A DNA stretch of 64,000 nt, from assembly GCF_000026225.1 (NCBI RefSeq), contig NC_011740.1, positions 4,154,001 to 4,218,000 on the forward strand, read 5' to 3'. The notes beneath the pieces were generated by a model, which searched no databases, had not been told where the DNA came from, and saw only the letters and a program-made list of their open reading frames with translations. Position 1 is the first letter of the stretch; each line of letters starts with the position of its first letter. The DNA is from Escherichia fergusonii ATCC 35469. GTDB lineage: Bacteria; Pseudomonadota; Gammaproteobacteria; Enterobacterales; Enterobacteriaceae. Both the position numbers and the translations under genes were made by a program. Of the stretch, positions 26,102-35,617 are shown piece by piece.

Positions 26102-26271
26102 CAAAAATAACAACAGGTATAGGTGGATTTTTATATAGATGCCTTTTTAAATGCTTTCTTGTATAAATCTCTTATACTGAAAGTACATACAAGTGAAATG
26201 CTTGGATAAAAACAACGTGATTAGAAAAATCTTAACAGGAAAATGCATAACAAAAAGGAGAACCTGATTCC

Positions 26272-27903
26272 GTGCTAACTTTGCTTCACCTGCTTTCCGC
26301 TGTCGCCCTACTGGTTTGGGGGACGCATATTGTGCGCACTGGCGTTATGCGCGTCTTTGGTGCTCGTCTGCGTACCGTTCTTAGCCGTAGCGTAGAAAAA
26401 AAACCGCTTGCCTTTTGTGCGGGGATTGGCGTTACCGCGTTGGTTCAAAGCAGTAATGCCACCACCATGCTGGTGACATCTTTTGTCGCTCAGGATCTTG
26501 TCGCTCTCGCGCCGGCCCTGGTCATTGTACTGGGTGCTGATGTTGGAACGGCGCTAATGGCGCGAATCCTCACCTTCGACTTATCCTGGTTGTCACCGCT
26601 ACTCATTTTTATTGGGGTTATCTTTTTCCTCGGACGCAAACAGTCGCGTGCCGGGCAGTTGGGGCGTGTAGGTATTGGTCTTGGGTTGATTTTGTTGGCA
26701 CTGGAGTTGATTGTTCAGGCCGTCACACCGATTACTCAGGCCAGCGGCGTTCAGGTGATCTTTGCCTCATTGACGGGCGATATTTTACTGGATGCGTTGA
26801 TAGGCGCGATGTTCGCCATTATCAGTTATTCCAGTCTTGCCGCTGTACTGTTGACCGCTACCCTGACTACTGCTGGTATTATTTCTTTTCCGGTAGCGCT
26901 GTGCCTGGTCATTGGCGCAAACCTTGGTTCTGGTTTGCTGGCTATGCTCAACAACAGTGCCGCAAATGCTGCTGCACGACGTGTCGCTTTGGGTAGCCTG
27001 CTGTTTAAGCTGGTGGGTAGCCTGATTATCCTGCCATTTGTCCATCTGCTGGCGAACACGATGGGTAAGTTGCCGCTACCAAAAGCGGAACTGGTTATCT
27101 ATTTCCACGTCTTCTATAACCTGGTGCGTTGTCTGCTGATGTTGCCATTTGTAGATCCGATGGCGCGGTTTTGTAAGCGTATTATCCGCGATGACCCTGA
27201 ACTTGACGGGCATCTTAAACCCAAACATCTTGATGTCAGCGCGCTCGATACTCCTACGCTTGCCCTGGCAAATGCCGCCCGTGAAACGCTGCGTATTGGC
27301 GACGTGATGGAGCAAATGATGGAAGGACTATATAAAGTGATGCACGGTGCGCCTCGTGAGGAGAAAGAGCTGCGCAAGCTGGCGGACGATATCAATGTGT
27401 TATACACCGCCATTAAACTTTATCTGGCGCGGATGCCAAAAGAGGAACTGGCAGAAGAGGAGTCGCGGCGCTGGGCAGAAATTATTGAGATGTCACTTAA
27501 CCTTGAACAGGCATCAGATATCGTCGAGCGCATGGGTAGTGAAATTGCTGATAAATCGCTGGCAGCACGACGGGCGTTTTCGATTGATGGTCTGAAGGAA
27601 CTGGATGCGCTCTATAGCCAACTGCTCAGTAACTTAAAATTGGCGATGTCAGTCTTTTTCTCCGGCGATGTTACCAGTGCTCGCCGTTTACGCCGTAGCA
27701 AGCATCGCTTTCGTATTTTGAATCGCCGTTATTCCCATGCCCACGTTGATCGTCTGCATCAGCAAAACGTGCAGAGCATTGAGACCAGTTCACTTCACTT
27801 AGGCTTGTTAGGTGATATGCAGCGTCTGAATTCGTTATTTTGTTCCGTGGCTTATAGCGTTCTGGAACAACCGGAGGAAGACGACGAACGGGACGAGTAT
27901 TAA
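26272..27903 (+). CDS. yjbB: YjbB, Na/Pi-cotransporter family phosphate exporter
   Basis: A 543-residue inner-membrane protein of the NptA/PNaS family. Duplicated hydrophobic cores each contain the conserved QSSNATT and ANLGSG-type segments (about 60-75 and about 220-235) in the N-terminal 300 residues. A cytoplasmic PhoU-like helical domain follows (about 345-525). The E. coli protein exports phosphate when cellular phosphate is high. The start is GTG at 26272 after AAGGAG. In K-12 pepE follows; here a yaiL-like gene and the sor operon do. Confidence 0.93.
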   Translation: MLTLLHLLSAVALLVWGTHIVRTGVMRVFGARLRTVLSRSVEKKPLAFCAGIGVTALVQSSNATTMLVTSFVAQDLVALAPALVIVLGADVGTALMARILTFDLSWLSPLLIFIGVIFFLGRKQSRAGQLGRVGIGLGLILLALELIVQAVTPITQASGVQVIFASLTGDILLDALIGAMFAIISYSSLAAVLLTATLTTAGIISFPVALCLVIGANLGSGLLAMLNNSAANAAARRVALGSLLFKLVGSLIILPFVHLLANTMGKLPLPKAELVIYFHVFYNLVRCLLMLPFVDPMARFCKRIIRDDPELDGHLKPKHLDVSALDTPTLALANAARETLRIGDVMEQMMEGLYKVMHGAPREEKELRKLADDINVLYTAIKLYLARMPKEELAEEESRRWAEIIEMSLNLEQASDIVERMGSEIADKSLAARRAFSIDGLKELDALYSQLLSNLKLAMSVFFSGDVTSARRLRRSKHRFRILNRRYSHAHVDRLHQQNVQSIETSSLHLGLLGDMQRLNSLFCSVAYSVLEQPEEDDERDEY

Positions 27904-28004
27904 GAAAGCGTTCTGGATAGCAATAAAATTGATATCCAGATCGTCAGTTTATGAGGTTTGGCGAGTATAATCCCAGCAAATTTCCAACAGGTTTAACGAC
28001 GAAG

Positions 28005-28544
28005 ATGACAAAACTCACCCTACAAGAACAGTTGCTAAAAGCGGGATTAGTGACCAGCAAAAAAGCAGCTAAAGTCCAGAGAACGGCTAAAAAATCTCGT
28101 GTTCAGGCTCGTGAAGCCCGAGAGGCGGTGGAAGAAAACAAGAAAGCTCAACTCGAGCGTGATAAACAACTTAGCGAGCAGCAAAAACAAGCTGCGTTAG
28201 TGAAAGAATATAAAGCACAAATTAAACAGCTTATTGAAATGAATCGTATCACTGTTTCTCGTGGTGATATTGGTTTTAATTTCACTGATAATAATCTTAT
28301 CAAGAAAATTGAAGTTGATAAAACAACTCAAACCCAATTAATAAATGGGCGCCTTGCTATTGCTCGTTTGATCATTGATAGCAATGGGGAAAGCGAATAC
28401 GCCATTATCCCGGCGAGCGTAGCAGATAAAATTGCCCAACGTGATGCGACTTTTATTGTATTAAATAGCGCACTCAGCCAGGAAGAGCAGGACGAAGATG
28501 ATCCCTATGCTGACTTTAAGATCCCCGATGATTTAATGTGGTGA
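28005..28544 (+). CDS. YaiL-like DUF2058 protein
   Basis: A 179-residue protein that resembles E. coli YaiL (DUF2058, described as nucleoid or polynucleotide associated). Residues 10-75 form a strongly charged Lys/Glu-rich coiled coil (KKAAKVQRTAKKSRVQ...), followed by a compact domain and an acidic tail ending DDPYADFKIPDDLMW. The start at 28005 (MTKLTLQEQLL) matches YaiL; an in-frame opening at 27951 is not needed. In K-12 yaiL lies elsewhere on the chromosome, so this is a second copy or a relocated gene. Confidence 0.85.
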   Translation: MTKLTLQEQLLKAGLVTSKKAAKVQRTAKKSRVQAREAREAVEENKKAQLERDKQLSEQQKQAALVKEYKAQIKQLIEMNRITVSRGDIGFNFTDNNLIKKIEVDKTTQTQLINGRLAIARLIIDSNGESEYAIIPASVADKIAQRDATFIVLNSALSQEEQDEDDPYADFKIPDDLMW

Positions 28545-28552
28545 TTTTTATT

Positions 28553-28576
28553 ATGAGCGCCTGATTGGGCGCTCAT
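28553..28576. terminator. Terminator after the yaiL-like gene
   Basis: ATGAGCGCC pairs with GGCGCTCAT around a short loop, 8 bases after the stop codon. T-rich sequence lies on both sides. Confidence 0.7.
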
Positions 28577-28696
28577 AGTATTAACCACCAATATTTATTG
28601 TGGATGCGACGTAAACGTCTTATTCAGGTTGCAAACTCTCGCAAATTCAATATATGGCACGCCCCATCCAGGCCTGGCTACCTATATTTTCCTGCC

Positions 28697-29917
28697 TCAA
28701 ATATGTGCGGTATTCGCCAGTAAATACTGTTCAGCTTCCCGACACCAGATGCCCTGATGGCGGTCGAGGATCTCACGTAGTTGTGGATCGTTAATTTGAT
28801 CAAGAGCGATTAATGGCAGTGATTTATGGGTATAGACCAGTTTCTTTCCTCCGCCAATCTCTGGCAGAGCCAGCGTCGTTTCTCCAGCCGTATTCAGTCC
28901 CAGAATATGCGTAACGACTTTCGCTGCCTGAACTTTTTTCTCTTCAATCAATTTAACGGCCGCTCGCATATCATCAGTGTTGCCACCAGATGTGCCAACG
29001 TAATGCGTAAAGGCGTAATGCAGATCATAAAAATTAATGGGAGCACTGAAGTTTTTATCCTGCGGACCAGCAAAGAAATTCAGACAACCATCTGTCGCCA
29101 GCAAGGAAGAGGCAAGTTTCACAAGACCTTCGTTGGGAACAAAGACAAAAACATCATCGAAACCATGACCGCCACTCAATGCCATTAATGTATCAAATGA
29201 TGCATCAGCGGCATTGAGATAATGAATCAGTGTTTGTGGTTCTGAAGGATAGTGCTTACGTGCATAGCTCAATTTATCGTTGTTGGTATCGGTAACGACA
29301 AGCAGCGATGGATTTATCGGGCCATGCAACGCATAGTCTATCGCCAGAAGACCCATTGGTCCGGTGCCGCCGAGGATCAGTGTGCGTCCTTGCGGACGAA
29401 TTCCCATCGTGTGGTTATAACTTCCTTCCTGAAGATGATAGTTTGCATTGAAAGCGCCAATTACACAGGAGAGCGGCTCAACCAGCGATCCTTCAAAATA
29501 GGTTTCGCCTTCATAAGCCAGCAGGCAGTCCTGTGCCATGACTTCATTTGGAATAACCACATGCGTTGCTTCGCCGCCTACCCACGGAAAGGAGTAGCCG
29601 GGGCAATCAGGGCTGTCGGGGAGTTGCAGGTTAGCCTGAATCACATAACGCTGACCCGGTTGAAATTTGTGCTGCCATTTTTTACCTACAGCAACAATAT
29701 CGCCACAGAACTCGTGACCGATGATGATTGGATGAGTCGCCACATCATCAGGCACTTTTTTGTGATCTTCTCCCAGGCAAGCCTCTTTCCATGATGAGAG
29801 GCAAAGGCTGTCGGTTACTACCGTGGCGAGAATTTCATCCTCCTGCATTTCAGGAAGATCAAAGGATTCCAGGCGTAAATCACATTTGCCATAAAGACGC
29901 AGAGCCGTTGTTTGCAT
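28697..29917 (-). CDS. sorE: L-sorbose-1-phosphate reductase
   Basis: A 406-residue zinc-type medium-chain dehydrogenase. The metal-site segment HPIIIGHEFCGD lies near residues 63-74, and a Rossmann nucleotide-binding stretch (TLILGGTGPMG) near 180. It reduces L-sorbose-1-phosphate to glucitol-6-phosphate, the first step after PTS uptake. It is last in sorCDFBAME, 53 bases after sorM with a hairpin between. The gene order is that of the Klebsiella sor operon. K-12 lacks this locus. Confidence 0.9.
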   Translation of the reverse strand: MQTTALRLYGKCDLRLESFDLPEMQEDEILATVVTDSLCLSSWKEACLGEDHKKVPDDVATHPIIIGHEFCGDIVAVGKKWQHKFQPGQRYVIQANLQLPDSPDCPGYSFPWVGGEATHVVIPNEVMAQDCLLAYEGETYFEGSLVEPLSCVIGAFNANYHLQEGSYNHTMGIRPQGRTLILGGTGPMGLLAIDYALHGPINPSLLVVTDTNNDKLSYARKHYPSEPQTLIHYLNAADASFDTLMALSGGHGFDDVFVFVPNEGLVKLASSLLATDGCLNFFAGPQDKNFSAPINFYDLHYAFTHYVGTSGGNTDDMRAAVKLIEEKKVQAAKVVTHILGLNTAGETTLALPEIGGGKKLVYTHKSLPLIALDQINDPQLREILDRHQGIWCREAEQYLLANTAHI

Positions 29918-29942
29918 ATAACCACCTCTTGTGTGAGCGATG

Positions 29943-29964
29943 GCCCCGGTAGTTAAACCGGGGC
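29943..29964 (-). other. Intercistronic hairpin between sorM and sorE
   Basis: GCCCCGGT pairs with ACCGGGGC over a 6-base loop. There is no clear T-run, so it may stabilise the upstream mRNA or cause partial termination before sorE. Confidence 0.65.
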
Positions 29965-29970
29965 GAAGAA

Positions 29971-30795
29971 TCAGGACAGGAAGCCCAGTGCGTTACCGAC
30001 AATCCCTAAGCCAAACAGAGCAAAGATGAGCCACACCGGATTAATTTTTTTGTTAAGCAGACGCACCATCAGCAGAGTCAGGCCAAGCGCCAGCAAACCC
30101 GGGCACAACTGATCGAGAATGTTTTGCACGGTCATGGTGACGGTGGAGCTATCGGGGCCTGGTGTTTGAGAAACAACCAACGGTACATTGATCGACGTCC
30201 ATTTGGTGACCAGTACACCCATCACAAACAGACCGAGAATTGACGCACCTTCGGTGAGCTTTTGCAGCAAATTCCCCCCCATATCGCTGACGATATTCAC
30301 CCCTTTACGAAAGCCCAGTTGCAGCCCATACCATTTCATTGCCAGGCGCACTGCGTTGAAAATAAAGAAGAACAGCAATGGGCCAAGAATGTTGCCCGAA
30401 AGTGCTAACGATGCGCCGAGGGCAGCAGTTATTGGACGCAATGTGCCCCATACCAGCGGATCGCCGACACCGGCCAGTGGCCCCATCAGACCGACTTTGA
30501 TACCGTTTATGGTGCCATCATCAATCTCTGCGCCGTTGGCGCGTGCCTCTTCCATGGCAGCGGTGACGCCAATGACCGGGCCACACACCGCAGGCGTAGT
30601 ATTGAAGAACACCAGATGGCGCTTTAGCGCGGCGACCTGGTCCTCTTTCAGTGGGTAAAGGCGCTTAATGGCGGGGATCATGTCGTAGCAAAAACCCAGC
30701 CCATGAATGCGTTCGAAGTTAAATGATGCCTGTTGCAGATTGGAGCGCAGAAACATGCTCACCAGATCGCTGCGTGTGATTTTTCTCTGTTCCAT
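29971..30795 (-). CDS. sorM: Sorbose PTS component IID
   Basis: A 274-residue inner-membrane subunit of the mannose/sorbose-family phosphotransferase system. It begins with a conserved soluble N-terminus (RSDLVSMFLRSNLQQASFNFER) and carries the family segments NTTPAVCGPVIG and GLMGPLAGVGDPLVWGT, with hydrophobic helices in the C-terminal half. The start MEQRKITRSDL at 30795 follows GGAG; a longer frame overlapping sorA by 20 bases is less likely. Together with SorA it forms the sorbose channel. Confidence 0.9.
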   Translation of the reverse strand: MEQRKITRSDLVSMFLRSNLQQASFNFERIHGLGFCYDMIPAIKRLYPLKEDQVAALKRHLVFFNTTPAVCGPVIGVTAAMEEARANGAEIDDGTINGIKVGLMGPLAGVGDPLVWGTLRPITAALGASLALSGNILGPLLFFFIFNAVRLAMKWYGLQLGFRKGVNIVSDMGGNLLQKLTEGASILGLFVMGVLVTKWTSINVPLVVSQTPGPDSSTVTMTVQNILDQLCPGLLALGLTLLMVRLLNKKINPVWLIFALFGLGIVGNALGFLS

Positions 30796-30805
30796 GATGG
30801 CTCCG

Positions 30806-31603
30806 TTAATCGTCAAGTTGGTCAAGAGCGGTGGAGGGGGGGACTTGCGTTTGTGGTTCGGCTTTTCGCCATTGTGGATTTAGCTGGATATAAACCAGTG
30901 CCATGATCACGCCGACACCGCCGAATGCCAGAAGACTGAGATTAAGGTAGCCACCCGCGAGGAAGCCCAGGAAGAAGAAAGGCATCAGGTATTTCACGCC
31001 CATCATGCGCAGCACCATGGCATAACCGACCACGACGATAAAGCCGCCAGCAATCTGTAATCCTCGGGTCACAAATTCGGGGATAGCATTCAACATATTG
31101 CTCACCATATCGGCGCTGACGAACAATGAGACTATGAGCGCCGGGATGGCGACGCGTAATGCCTGCACTCCAAGCGCGGAGACATGCAGAATATCGATAG
31201 TGCGAAAGCGTGCCTCTTCTGCTGCTTTATCTGCCGCATGTTGAAACACCACGGTGATGGTGCGGGCAAATACGGTTAGTACCTGGCCCGCGGCTGCCAC
31301 AGGAAGTGCGATAGCAATACCGGTAGCGATGCTTTGTTGACCAACGATTACCAGAATGGCAGAGATAATACTGGCAAGTGCTGAATCCGGAGATTGCGCC
31401 GCACCGACGTTCATCCAGCCAAGCGCTATCAATTCCAGAGTGCCACCGAGCATAATTCCGGTTTTTAAATCACCGAGAATTAAACCAATAACTGTGCAGG
31501 CGATAAGTGGGCGGTGAGTCTGAAACTCGTCCAGTACGCTGCCCATTCCGGCAATACAGGAAAATAAAAATATGGCGATAATTTGTAGGGTACTAATTTC
31601 CAT
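30806..31603 (-). CDS. sorA: Sorbose PTS component IIC
   Basis: A 265-residue, highly hydrophobic EIIC of the mannose/sorbose PTS family. Its start (MEISTLQIIAIFLFSCIAGMG) and the glycine-rich GLILGDLKTGIMLGGTLEL segment (about 40-58) are typical. It binds L-sorbose in the membrane and moves it while SorB donates phosphate. It ends 10 bases before sorM. Confidence 0.9.
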   Translation of the reverse strand: MEISTLQIIAIFLFSCIAGMGSVLDEFQTHRPLIACTVIGLILGDLKTGIMLGGTLELIALGWMNVGAAQSPDSALASIISAILVIVGQQSIATGIAIALPVAAAGQVLTVFARTITVVFQHAADKAAEEARFRTIDILHVSALGVQALRVAIPALIVSLFVSADMVSNMLNAIPEFVTRGLQIAGGFIVVVGYAMVLRMMGVKYLMPFFFLGFLAGGYLNLSLLAFGGVGVIMALVYIQLNPQWRKAEPQTQVPPSTALDQLDD

Positions 31604-31670
31604 AATTTGTCACCTTATAAGTGTACTCGTCCCTGCCTGTTAAAGCATAAATACACAGGCCTGATATTTA

Positions 31671-32162
31671 TTAAGCCGTTACGTGTTCTTTTATTTTTTC
31701 GATAATATTGATTGAAGGATCTGTCGCAACTACGCGTAAATCTAGCTTTACGCCTAATTTATCCAGTTCATAGAATGCGTTAATATCATTCTCATCTAAT
31801 GATACCGCTTTAGTTAACTGTTTTTTACCAGGGCGCCATGCCATTCCGCCAATATTTAATACATTAATATTGACGCCTTGTTTAACCATCGCCAGGGCAT
31901 CTTGCGGATTGGTAAAAAGATAAAAAACGGTTTCCTCTTTATATTGCGGATTGTGATAAACGGCGACGGCTTTTTCGATATTTACCACATTAACTTTCAT
32001 TCCAGGTGGTGCCGCCTGCCGTAATAATGTCCGACGCACATCATCATTAAATACATCGTCATTACAAATAATAATCCGCTGAGCATTGGCCACTTTTGAC
32101 CAGACAGTTGTTACCTGACCGTGGATCAGGCGGTCATCAATGCGGGCAAGAGTAATGTTCAT
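31671..32162 (-). CDS. sorB: Sorbose PTS component IIB
   Basis: A 163-residue cytoplasmic EIIB of the mannose/sorbose family. The phosphorylated His14 lies in RIDDRLIHGQV. It receives phosphate from SorF and passes it to sorbose bound in SorA/SorM. Its start codon overlaps the sorF stop region, so the two are translationally coupled. A 67-base gap with a weak hairpin separates it from sorA. Confidence 0.9.
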   Translation of the reverse strand: MNITLARIDDRLIHGQVTTVWSKVANAQRIIICNDDVFNDDVRRTLLRQAAPPGMKVNVVNIEKAVAVYHNPQYKEETVFYLFTNPQDALAMVKQGVNINVLNIGGMAWRPGKKQLTKAVSLDENDINAFYELDKLGVKLDLRVVATDPSINIIEKIKEHVTA

Positions 32163-32569
32163 CAGAACTCCTCGTCAGTCGTATCCGGTTGTTGCCAGAT
32201 AACACAAGTTTGTGAGGCGACTTGCGTCAGGTGTACACACAGTTCATCGACATTCATACTGCTCTGGTTGTCCACCAGTTCCAGCGCCAGAGGGAGCGAT
32301 AACCCGCTCATGACACGCAGATGTGGGTTTTGCATTGCCAGTGTGGCAGCGGCATTCCATGGACTACCGCACTGTAAGTCCACGGCAATCAGCCATTCAT
32401 CATGAGCGTGAATGCTTACTAACTTTTCCAGCTTATTTATGATGTCGCTGGCATTTTCTCCAGGTACAAATTCTACGGCTACAACATTGGCGTCGCCGTA
32501 CACCATCTGTACCGACTCCAGCATGGCGCAAGCTAATTTGCCATGGGCACAGAAGATTGCATTAACCAT
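32162..32569 (-). CDS. sorF: Sorbose PTS component IIA
   Basis: A 135-residue cytoplasmic EIIA of the mannose/sorbose family. His9 in AIFCAHGKLA is the phospho-acceptor from HPr, and the conserved VDLQCGSPWNAA segment (about 77-88) follows. It lies 9 bases downstream of sorD and overlaps sorB. Confidence 0.9.
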   Translation of the reverse strand: MVNAIFCAHGKLACAMLESVQMVYGDANVVAVEFVPGENASDIINKLEKLVSIHAHDEWLIAVDLQCGSPWNAAATLAMQNPHLRVMSGLSLPLALELVDNQSSMNVDELCVHLTQVASQTCVIWQQPDTTDEEF

Positions 32570-32578
32570 ATCACCTCC

Positions 32579-33373
32579 TTAACCGCGCGTTTTACCGCCC
32601 GCAATGTTAGTGGTTACTCCGGTGATGTAGCTGGCGCGTTCAGACAGCAGGTAGCACACAAAATCAGCGACTTCCGTGAGCCGTCCGGAGCGTCCAATGG
32701 GAATCGCGTTCTTGCTGTAGCCTTCACGCAGTTGTGCAACAGTTATGTTTCGCGTCCATGCCAGGGCTTCTTCATACTCTGGTGTGCGCAATCCCGTTTT
32801 TTCCAGAATCCCTGGCGCAATACCAACTACACGGTTGCCATGCTTACCCAGTTCTTTTGCCCAGGAACGGGTAAAACTGTTCAGTGCAGCTTTGGTGGCA
32901 GCGTAGCAACTCTGGCCTTCCGAACCTTCCAGCCCGCTTTCAGAAGAGACGTTCACAATGACGCCGTCACGCTGTTTCACCATCTGCCGCGCCACCGATT
33001 GCGACATCAAAAAAACACCTTTTTGATTGATATTAACCATCTTTTCAAAAGCGGCTTCGTTAAGTTCGTACTTTCCTGCCGGGGCTTTTTCATCTACCAA
33101 CAGACGCGGATAGTTAACGCCAGCGTTATTGACCAGACCATCAATCCGACCAAAACGCTGAATTATTTCCGCAATGGTATCTGTCACTTGTTGGGCTTTG
33201 GAAATATCTGTTGGCCAGAATTGATAGCCAGCATTATTTTCACCAGTATTGATATCCACCATCTGGACGTTTGCGCCATGAGTTATTAACTCCTCGACGA
33301 TAGCACTACCTATTCCCGATGCACCTCCTGTCACAATAATTATTTTGCCAGATAAGTTTAACCATGATTGCAT
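32579..33373 (-). CDS. sorD: Glucitol-6-phosphate dehydrogenase of the sorbose pathway
   Basis: A 264-residue short-chain dehydrogenase with the NAD motif TGGASGIG (15-22), NNAG (about 88), catalytic Ser and YAATK. It oxidises glucitol-6-phosphate to fructose-6-phosphate, completing sorbose entry into glycolysis. The start MQSWLNLSGK at 33373 follows GGAGAGAAAATT; an upstream in-frame start adds an unlikely 19 residues. It is first of the structural genes after sorC. Confidence 0.9.
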   Translation of the reverse strand: MQSWLNLSGKIIIVTGGASGIGSAIVEELITHGANVQMVDINTGENNAGYQFWPTDISKAQQVTDTIAEIIQRFGRIDGLVNNAGVNYPRLLVDEKAPAGKYELNEAAFEKMVNINQKGVFLMSQSVARQMVKQRDGVIVNVSSESGLEGSEGQSCYAATKAALNSFTRSWAKELGKHGNRVVGIAPGILEKTGLRTPEYEEALAWTRNITVAQLREGYSKNAIPIGRSGRLTEVADFVCYLLSERASYITGVTTNIAGGKTRG

Positions 33374-33442
33374 AATTTTCTCTCCATACAGATAAATTGA
33401 TTCCCCATAAAATAAATTATGTCGAATCAAAGTAAATAGTGT

Positions 33443-34396
33443 TTATTGCAATAGTAATTCGGCGGTTTGGTAATTGGTGACTAAACAGTTAATATATTTG
33501 CCACGTAACGCACCAAGAATCCCACTTAGTTTCTCTTCTCCCATGGCAATACCAATAGAATAACGTGCATTTTTTAATTTATGGATTTCGATAGACAACG
33601 TTTTTTCGTTTATCTGCGTCTCGACGGTTGCGCCGTTAATATCATAAAAGCGAGAGCAGATATCACCGGCAATTTGCCCTGCATATAAATCATCACTCTC
33701 TTCCCGACCATAAAATGCGTGCCAGATTGCACCATCACGTATTGCAGGGGAACCTATCCCCACCAGAGCAATATCGATGTTATTCCAGTAATCTGCAATG
33801 GTGCGAAAATGTTGGGACTGCATGATACCGTTACGAATCAATGCATTATCCAGTAGTGCCGGAAAGTCTGCGAGATGAGATTCACCTTTCAGTTTTGCAG
33901 CAGCACCGTAGGTAAGGGTGTTCACATGGTAACGGCTTTCCAGTTTTCCCGAAGGTCCCCCGATAACAGGTACACAAATATGCTGATGTGACTGGCTGGC
34001 TGTCGATAGCCCCTCAACCATCGCCCGTACCGCACGTCCCCAGGAAAACCCGATGATATCGCCTGGCTCCAGTAGTCGTTCCAGTAGCTGTGCGCCATGT
34101 ACACCCATTATTGCCAGTTGCTCTTCTTCCTGTTCTTGTTGGCAGGGCACTACCACAGCTTCTTTAAGAGCAAATTTTTGTTTTAGCTGCTGCTCCAGCC
34201 ACAAGTTATCGTTGTAGTTGTAATTGATTGCGATGGTCACTAAACCCAGTTCACGACCACGTTTAAGCAGACGACTGATGGTCGTTCGGTAGATACCTAG
34301 CTCGCGGGCGATTTGTGCCTGAGTCATTTCTTGATCGTAATAAAGCTGCGCTATTTTCACGATCAGGCGAATATCGTCACCGTTTTCTACCGCCAT
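33443..34396 (-). CDS. sorC: SorC, regulator of the sorbose operon
   Basis: A 317-residue SorC/DeoR-type regulator. The N-terminal helix-turn-helix (AQIARELGIYRTTISRLLKRG, about 29-49) is followed by a sugar-binding domain with the GFSWGRAV segment. It controls sorCDFBAME in response to sorbose. The ATG at 34396 is preceded by AGGAGG with ideal spacing; the frame is open 28 codons further upstream, but that stretch contains a palindromic operator candidate and is better read as leader. Confidence 0.9.
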   Translation of the reverse strand: MAVENGDDIRLIVKIAQLYYDQEMTQAQIARELGIYRTTISRLLKRGRELGLVTIAINYNYNDNLWLEQQLKQKFALKEAVVVPCQQEQEEEQLAIMGVHGAQLLERLLEPGDIIGFSWGRAVRAMVEGLSTASQSHQHICVPVIGGPSGKLESRYHVNTLTYGAAAKLKGESHLADFPALLDNALIRNGIMQSQHFRTIADYWNNIDIALVGIGSPAIRDGAIWHAFYGREESDDLYAGQIAGDICSRFYDINGATVETQINEKTLSIEIHKLKNARYSIGIAMGEEKLSGILGALRGKYINCLVTNYQTAELLLQ

Positions 34397-34412
34397 ACTG
34401 GCCTCCTGCACG

Positions 34413-34568
34413 TGCACATTTGTGCAAATCTCATTTTTTACCGCTTGATCTGATATAACCTCATCAACAGAGTGTTTCAAAAGGATTTTTCACTATTTAT
34501 CCGCAAAAAATACAAGGTTAATTGTGCACATTTGTTTTTGTGTATCGTTAAGGCAAGCACATCTGTGC
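34413..34568 (-). promoter_or_regulatory. sor promoter region with candidate SorC operators
   Basis: Two perfect palindromes of the form GCACA-N2-TGTGC occur, at 34413-34426 (TGCACATTTGTGCA) and 34557-34568 (GCACATCTGTGC). A related half-palindromic stretch (TGTGCACATTTGT) lies at about 34523-34535. Their number, spacing and position upstream of sorC suggest autoregulatory operators. SorC binding is inferred. Confidence 0.6.
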
Positions 34569-34744
34569 GTTATTATTTAACTGATTGATATTTATATGTA
34601 TTTGTTGGTCTTGTTACTGACTTCGATGCCGCTGATTTTTGTGCAGAAAATTGTGGTGGATCACAATTAATTTCACTGTTGCGAAGAAACGCTGTTTTTC
34701 CTGCATCAGAGTCAGGGTATATTCCGCGTTTTACAGGAGAATTT

Positions 34745-35617
34745 ATGCTGCCCGACTCATCTATCCGATTAAACAAATACATTAGCGAAAGTGGAATTTG
34801 CTCACGACGCGAAGCGGATCGCTTTATTGAACAAGGCAATGTGTTCATCAATGGCAAACGTGCCACCATTGGCGACCAGGTTAAACCAGGCGACGTCGTG
34901 AAGGTAAATGGTCGGTTGATTGAGCCGCGTGAAGCAGAAGACTTAGTGCTTATTGCTCTGAACAAACCTGTAGGGATCGTTAGTACTACGGAAGATGGCG
35001 AGCGCGACAACATCGTTGATTTCGTCAACCACAGTAAACGCGTGTTCCCGATAGGTCGTCTGGATAAAGACTCTCAGGGGCTGATTTTTCTCACTAACCA
35101 TGGCGATCTGGTCAATAAGATCCTGCGTGCTGGCAATGATCATGAAAAAGAGTATCTGGTGACGGTCGATAAACCGATCACCGATGAATTTATTCGTGGT
35201 ATGGGGGCGGGAGTACCGATCCTCGGAACGGTGACGAAAAAGTGCAAAGTCAAAAAAGAAGCACCATTTGTCTTTCGCATTACCCTTGTGCAGGGGCTGA
35301 ACCGTCAGATCCGGCGCATGTGCGAGCACTTTGGTTACGAAGTGAAAAAGCTGGAACGTACGCGCATTATGAACGTCAGCTTAAGCGGCATTCCGTTGGG
35401 TGAGTGGCGCGATTTAACCGACGATGAGCTAATTGATCTCTTTAAATTAATTGAGAATTCTACTTCCGAGGTGAAACCTAAAGCGAAGGCCAAACCGAAA
35501 ACGGCGGGCATCAAACGCCCGGTGGTGAAGATGGAAAAAACATCAGAAAAAGGTGGCCGCCCGGCGTCAAATGGTAAACGTTTCACCTCGCCGGGGCGTA
35601 AGAAAAAAGGGCGCTAA
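34745..35617 (+). CDS. rluF: 23S rRNA pseudouridine synthase RluF
   Basis: A 290-residue RsuA-family enzyme that makes pseudouridine 2604 in 23S rRNA and also acts on tRNA-Tyr. An S4-like RNA-binding domain (about 7-65) precedes the catalytic domain with GRLDKDSQGL, whose Asp107 is the nucleophile. A basic Lys/Pro/Arg-rich tail closes the protein. The ATG at 34745 follows ACAGGAGAATTT; the frame is open 22 codons further upstream. Its last 171 codons are repeated almost identically 2.6 kb downstream. Confidence 0.95.
   Translation: MLPDSSIRLNKYISESGICSRREADRFIEQGNVFINGKRATIGDQVKPGDVVKVNGRLIEPREAEDLVLIALNKPVGIVSTTEDGERDNIVDFVNHSKRVFPIGRLDKDSQGLIFLTNHGDLVNKILRAGNDHEKEYLVTVDKPITDEFIRGMGAGVPILGTVTKKCKVKKEAPFVFRITLVQGLNRQIRRMCEHFGYEVKKLERTRIMNVSLSGIPLGEWRDLTDDELIDLFKLIENSTSEVKPKAKAKPKTAGIKRPVVKMEKTSEKGGRPASNGKRFTSPGRKKKGR

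Noticed and set aside
33374..33430. Longer N-terminus for SorD
   Set aside because: The extra 19 residues are not conserved-looking and the internal ATG has a good Shine-Dalgarno and gives the family length.
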